The notes below the pieces were generated by a model. That model did not search any database and had not been told where the DNA came from. It saw nothing but the letters and a program-made list of their open reading frames with translations. Shown here piece by piece: positions 59,601 to 64,000 of a DNA stretch of 64,000 nt. Every line of letters begins with the position of its first letter. Within the stretch, counting starts at the first letter, position 1. Source of the DNA: Archivesica marissinica (taxonomy: Eukaryota; Mollusca; Bivalvia; Venerida; Vesicomyidae); assembly GCA_014843695.1 (NCBI GenBank), contig CM026401.1:45691175-45755174 (forward strand). Direction: 5' to 3'. The position numbers were made by a program, and so were the translations under genes.

Positions 59601-59969
59601 TATTTATTTTACATATTGGATCGTTTTCGGCTTATATCCTATACGTAAGTGTATAGAAACACTGTGTATGGGCATACTATTCATAGGTTACTAACAGAAT
59701 ACGAGGTATTCCCGTATTTGAAAGGCCTGCTCTCGTGCGAATCGTGACGACATCCGAGAGCGCTCGAGGTTTTTCAAACACAAGAATGCTAGCTGCGAGG
59801 TTTGTAACGCATTTCGATTAAGGTGCTTCGTATCGGAAACGGGCACTACTAGTTATAATTAATATTACTACAACGTTCCTCTAAAATGGCGTAGGCTTTA
59901 TAGAAAGCAGCATCCGCGTCATCTTTAAAAAAAACCAAATGTATAAGTGGCTTTGAAAATCTAAAAATG
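59601..59969. other. Unique sequence, nothing recognised
   Basis: About 370 bp with somewhat higher CpG content; no ORF or repeat identified. Confidence 0.4.
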
Positions 59970-60200
59970 TATGTATGTATGTATGTATGTATGTATGTAT
60001 GTTCCATTAATGTCAAACCCCTTGCGGGGACCTAGACATGTTTTCCTGGGCATGCTAAGCCGACCATAGCGGTTAACCAGTACTAATGTGTGTGAGGTGC
60101 CTTGCTCAATGACACTACATACGTGGCCTGACTGAGTATCGAACCCGAACCGTTCGATTCCAAATCCGACGCTCTACCATTGGACCACGGACGCCACACT
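59970..60200 (-). mobile_element. (TATG)n followed by a reverse tRNA-derived SINE (family F)
   Basis: (tatg)n at 59970-60001 would be the SINE's 3' simple-repeat tail. The body has accccttgcggggacctaga and ggttaaccagtactaatg, then antisense B box tcgaacccgaacc and head ctaccattggaccacggac. Confidence 0.72.
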
Positions 60201-60476
60201 TAGTAAGTATATTTACACGAGTAAACGTGAAAAGCATGGCCTGTGTAATTATACTATTTTTGCGCATAAGAAGCACCTTAATAGAACACAATTTTGCGTA
60301 GACTTTACGGTGCACGCGATGCGTGGCGGATTGACCGATACCCGGCATATACGCAGTTGAGGCGATAATACGTATATACGGGCTCCGGATTGGTATGGAG
60401 GTTGGTATGGTAGTTTATCCCCGTCCAAACAATAGTGTATTTGTGTAAATATATGATATTATATAAAGTACTGTCA

Positions 60477-60727
60477 GTTAAACCACAGGAACTTGAAATT
60501 TTATCCATAAGCCACCAAAGGTCTCGTACATCTATCCTAGGACACCCCCTCTATTAACAGGAACTTGAAATGTTATCCATAAGCCACCAAAGGTCTCGTA
60601 CCTCTATCCTAGGACACCCCCTCTATTAAAACAGGGGGTGTCCTAGGATAGAGGTATGAGACTTTAGGATAGAGGTACGAGACCTTTGGTGGCTTATGGA
60701 TAACATTTCAAGTTCCTGTGGTTAAAC
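60477..60727. mobile_element. Foldback element with duplicated left arm
   Basis: The left side has two copies of caggaacttgaaattttatc or its variant, then aagccaccaaaggtctcgta and ctaggacaccccct. The right arm (60632-60727) is the reverse complement, ending ttcaagttcctgtggttaa. The whole is a long, almost perfect hairpin. Confidence 0.82.
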
Positions 60728-60919
60728 AACGATCTTGGTTAACATTATGTTATTCAATTACTACCGGCTCACGGAGAGCATCGTATACACACATAAACAC
60801 TATTAATACATCACATGTAATGTGATTATAATAATGGTATGATACATTCCACAAGATATAACGTAGGTACATAAACGTGACAATTGACGTAGCATGACGA
60901 TATAATAGATCGTAAAATT

Positions 60920-61556
60920 TAAAAGCTGTTTGGAAATTTCGGATAATTTAAAAGCTGTGTGGAAGTTTCGGATAATTTAAAAACTGTGTGGAAGTTGTGG
61001 ATAATTTAAAAGCTGTGTGGAAGTTGCGGATAATTTATAAGCTGTGTAGACGTTGCTGATAATTTAAAAGCTGTCTGGAAGTTGTGGATAATTTAAAAGC
61101 TGCGTAGACGTTGCTGATAATTTAAAAGCTGTGTAGACGTTGTGGATAATTTAAAAGCTGTCTGGAAGTTGTGGATAATTTAAAAGCTGTGTAGACGTTG
61201 CTGATAATTTAAAAGCTGTGTAGACGTTGTAGATAATTTAAAAGCTGTCTGGAAGTTGTGGATAATTTATAAGCTGTGTAGACGTTGCTGATAATTTAAA
61301 AGCTGTGTAGACGTTGTGGATAATTTAAAAGCTGTCTGGAAGTTGTGGATAATTTAAAAGCTGTGTAGACGTTGCTGATAATTTAAAAGCTGTGTAGACG
61401 TTGTGGATAATTTAAAAGCTGTCTGGAAGTTGTGGATAATTTAAAAGCTGTGTAGACGTTGTGGATACTTTAAAAGCTGTCTGGAAGTTGTGGATAATTT
61501 AAAAGCTGTGTAGACGTTGTGGATAATTTAAAAGCTGTCTGGAAGTTGCTGATAAT
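60920..61556 (+). repeat. 29-bp minisatellite, ~22 copies, with remnant at 62035-62150
   Basis: The unit is gataatttaaaagctgtgta plus gacgttgct, with ctggaagttgtg variants alternating regularly (two- or three-unit higher order). Further units after 61557-62034 show the array was split by an insertion. Confidence 0.92.
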
Positions 61557-62034
61557 TAAAGTAAGTTGGTTTGAACATATTTATTTTCTAACATGTACAT
61601 GGTTATTTACAACAATTGAAATAAGGAATTGGGCAGAAAGCTATACAGCTTATGGTTGTCTTCTCCTTCCTAAATAATTTCCACAAACATTTTATGGCAT
61701 GACTATTTACAAGTTCAATAATACTTTTTGGTATGCATTTTTTGGCTTTTCGATTAAGAAAACATCTAGGTAATACATGAATACACGAAAAGTACAGTAA
61801 TTATATTTCATCTGTCACTTATTGGACTTTTTCATCAACTAATTGTTAACTGATATATTCAAACTTCTCAGAAAACTGTATCATGTATTTCACTTTTTGT
61901 CAAACTTCATCATGTATGGCTATAAATGTGCTTATGCTATTTAATGCTCTTAAACATTATGCTATGCTATGCTATGCCTAGGGAAGATGTAATGCTTACA
62001 AAGCTTAATTCATGATATCTAAATTAATTGTGTG
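61557..62034 (-). mobile_element. ~470-bp insertion splitting the 29-bp array
   Basis: Both sides carry gtaagttg next to array sequence, consistent with a short target duplication. The interior (tttgaacatatttattttct, gttgtcttctccttcctaaa) resembles antisense retroelement 3' ends elsewhere in the window. Orientation and family uncertain. Confidence 0.45.
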
Positions 62035-62329
62035 TAAGTTGCTGATAATTAAAAAGCTGTGTGGAAATTGCGGATAATTTAAAAGCTAAGTGTAAGTTGC
62101 TGATAATTAAAAAGCTGTGTGTAAGTTGCGGATAATTTAAAAGCTGTGAGCCTTGCAGTGATGTTTGGAGGATATGTCCCCAGACAGTTTGCTATCAAAT
62201 GGTGCATTCAATACCATGCCTTCATCGATTTGTCTAATTAAATATTGGCTATAGCTACAGATCTAATAAAACATGTGTGCAGAATCGAATCCTGACCGAT
62301 CTTATAACATAGGATTATAGACACCGAAT

Positions 62330-62594
62330 GGCTGTCCGATTAGCGCAGTGGTTAGCGCGTTCGCTTCTCACCAATGGAACCCGGGTTCGATCCTCGGACC
62401 GAGAAGTACGAGTATGTGTGAGTTGGTACGGTGGTCGCCAGATCGGACAGGTGGGTTTTCCCCGACTACTCCGCCCCCCCCCCCACACACGAATGGTCAC
62501 ATTTACGCTTTCATCCGAGCCAACGAGAGTGATTAATATAAGTTGTTAAAACTTGCTTCGCAATCGTTGTAAAATAAATAAAGTTTAAACTAAA
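62330..62594 (+). mobile_element. SINE family B, full length
   Basis: Head gctgtccgattagcgcagtg, B box gggttcgatcctc, body gccagatcggacaggtggg, then a C-run, tail gagtgattaatataagttgt and taaataaagtttaaac. The best match to the family consensus here. Confidence 0.9.
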
Positions 62595-62869
62595 CAGAAT
62601 GGTGAATTGTTTACATTTCTACCATTCCCTTGAGATTCATGACAAGGATATACATCATGACGTACGTACATAACTAGTGTAGTGCTAAGTTAATCCATTT
62701 GAGATAGTACTTGTAACTTCCGTAGCTTTAATCGTCTCGTAAAAATGTTACTCTTTACAGTCACACCTGTCTATAACGACTACGCCGGATAACAATTGGT
62801 CGTTGCTGACATGTGGTCTCTGTCTAGAGTTATAAGTCATTGATAATGGCTTGATGGGAGATCAAATAG
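62595..62869. other. Unique sequence; possible MITE trace
   Basis: 62760-62840 has cacctgtctataacgactac and ggataacaattggtcgttg, loosely like the ends of TA-flanked MITEs. Not defined further. Confidence 0.3.
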
Positions 62870-64000
62870 TTAGCTTTTGTATACGTTTATTCATCGTCGT
62901 CTCCGTGTTAATATGGTTGGATGGGGTGGGGGTGAATGTGACTCATCCCATGCTCGGTATACAGCACCGATACAGGAGACCTCGGGTTATACAGCACCGA
63001 TACAGGAGACATCGGTTTATAGTCCTGTGTCCGGTATACAGCACCGATACAGGAGACATCGGTTTATAGTCCTGTGTCCGGTATACAGCACCGATACAGG
63101 AGACCTCGGTTTATAGTCCTGTGTCCGGTATACAGCACCGATACATGAGACCTCGGGTTTATATTCATGTGTCCTGTATACAGCACCGATACAGGAGACC
63201 TCGGGTTATATTCCTGTGTCCTGTATACAGCACCGATACAGGAGACCTCGGTTTATAGTCCTGTGCCCGGTATACAGCACCGATACAGGAGACCTCGGTT
63301 TATAGTCCTGTGCCCGGTATACAGCACCGATACAGGAGACCTCGGTTTATATTCCTGTGTCCGGTATACAGCACCGATACAGGAGACCCGGGTTATATTC
63401 CTGTGTCCGGTATACAGCACCGATACAGGAGACATATGTGTATAGTCCTGTGTCCGGTATACAGCACCGATACAGGAGAACCCGGGTTATATTCCTGTGT
63501 CCGGTATACAGCACCGATACATGAGACCTCGGGTTATATTCCTGTGTCCGGTATACAGCACCGATACAGGATACCCCGGGTTATATTCCTGTGTCCTGTA
63601 TACAGCACCGATACAGGAGACCTCGTGTTATATTCCTGTGTCCGGTATACAGCACCGATACAGGAGACCCCGGGTTATATTCCTGTGTCCTGTATACAGC
63701 ACCGATACAGGAGACCTCGGTTTATATTCCTGTGTCCGGTATACAGCACCGATACAGGAGACCTCGGGTTATACAGCACCGATACATGAGACCTCGGGTT
63801 ATATTCCTGTGTCCTGTATACAGCACCGATACAGGAGACCTCGGGTTATACAGCACCGATACAGGAGACCTCGGTTTATAGTCATGTGTCCGGTATACAG
63901 CACCGACACAGGAGACCTCGGTTTATATTCCTGTGTCCGGTATACAGCACCGATACAGGAGAAACCGGGTTATATTCCTGTGTCCGGTATACAGCACCGA
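62870..64000 (-). repeat. 47-bp minisatellite derived from SINE A body, runs off the window
   Basis: About 22 copies of cggtatacagcaccgataca, ggagacctcggtttatagtc and ctgtgtc. This matches the antisense SINE A segment gtgtaaagcaccgacacgag then acctcggtttaa. Upstream, 62876-62905 (gtatacgtttattcatcgtc) matches the antisense SINE A tail. Hence the array appears to be an expanded internal part of a SINE A copy. Confidence 0.88.

Overview
This is animal nuclear DNA, not bacterial. It holds spliced exons with GT/AG introns, many tRNA-derived SINEs, degenerate LINE and Tc1/mariner-type fragments, and a very large amount of minisatellite. The SINE heads and the protein sequence suggest a lophotrochozoan, probably a bivalve mollusc. 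That species-level guess is inference.

Positions 610-35742 (+) are the 3' portion of one gene, which I recognise as VWA8 (von Willebrand factor A domain-containing protein 8, a mitochondrial AAA+ ATPase/VWA protein). I could place 18 exons. All their splice phases agree, and together they encode about 821 C-terminal residues, ending in a TGA at 35740-35742. The last four exons form the C-terminal VWA domain with its MIDAS residues. The AAA+ ATPase part must lie upstream of the window.

The introns are filled with tandem repeats and SINEs. At least seven intronic arrays are built from copies of a VWA8 splice junction and sit directly against the exon they copy. Four copy an acceptor, three of these with clear exon-start sequence (1-609, 18640-22452, 24540-25080, 31140-32649). 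Three copy exon-end plus donor sequence (6157-7213, 22532-23170, 26025-26370). This is the most unusual feature of the window.

Positions 35743-44270 hold a repeated 3' UTR or flank, SINEs of several families, a LINE 3' end (37466-37999, -), a MITE (41134-41653), and the left end plus frameshifted transposase (43086-43974, -) of a larger TA-flanked element. That element seems to end at 50166. It contains a tandem array of about 5.6 kb (44269-49870) whose unit matches internal sequence of the MITE. Next come a 3.9 kb 15/17-bp array (50742-54664), a nearly 1.5 kb perfect (CA)n tract (55647-57136), a second LINE 3' end (57230-57511, -), more SINEs, MITEs and foldbacks, and two further minisatellites. 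The last of these (62938-64000) looks like an expansion of a SINE body.

By my rough sum, tandem arrays make up about half of the 64 kb. The long open frames inside the arrays are artefacts of repetition and are not annotated as genes. I found no rRNA, no CRISPR array, and no convincing functional tRNA gene.
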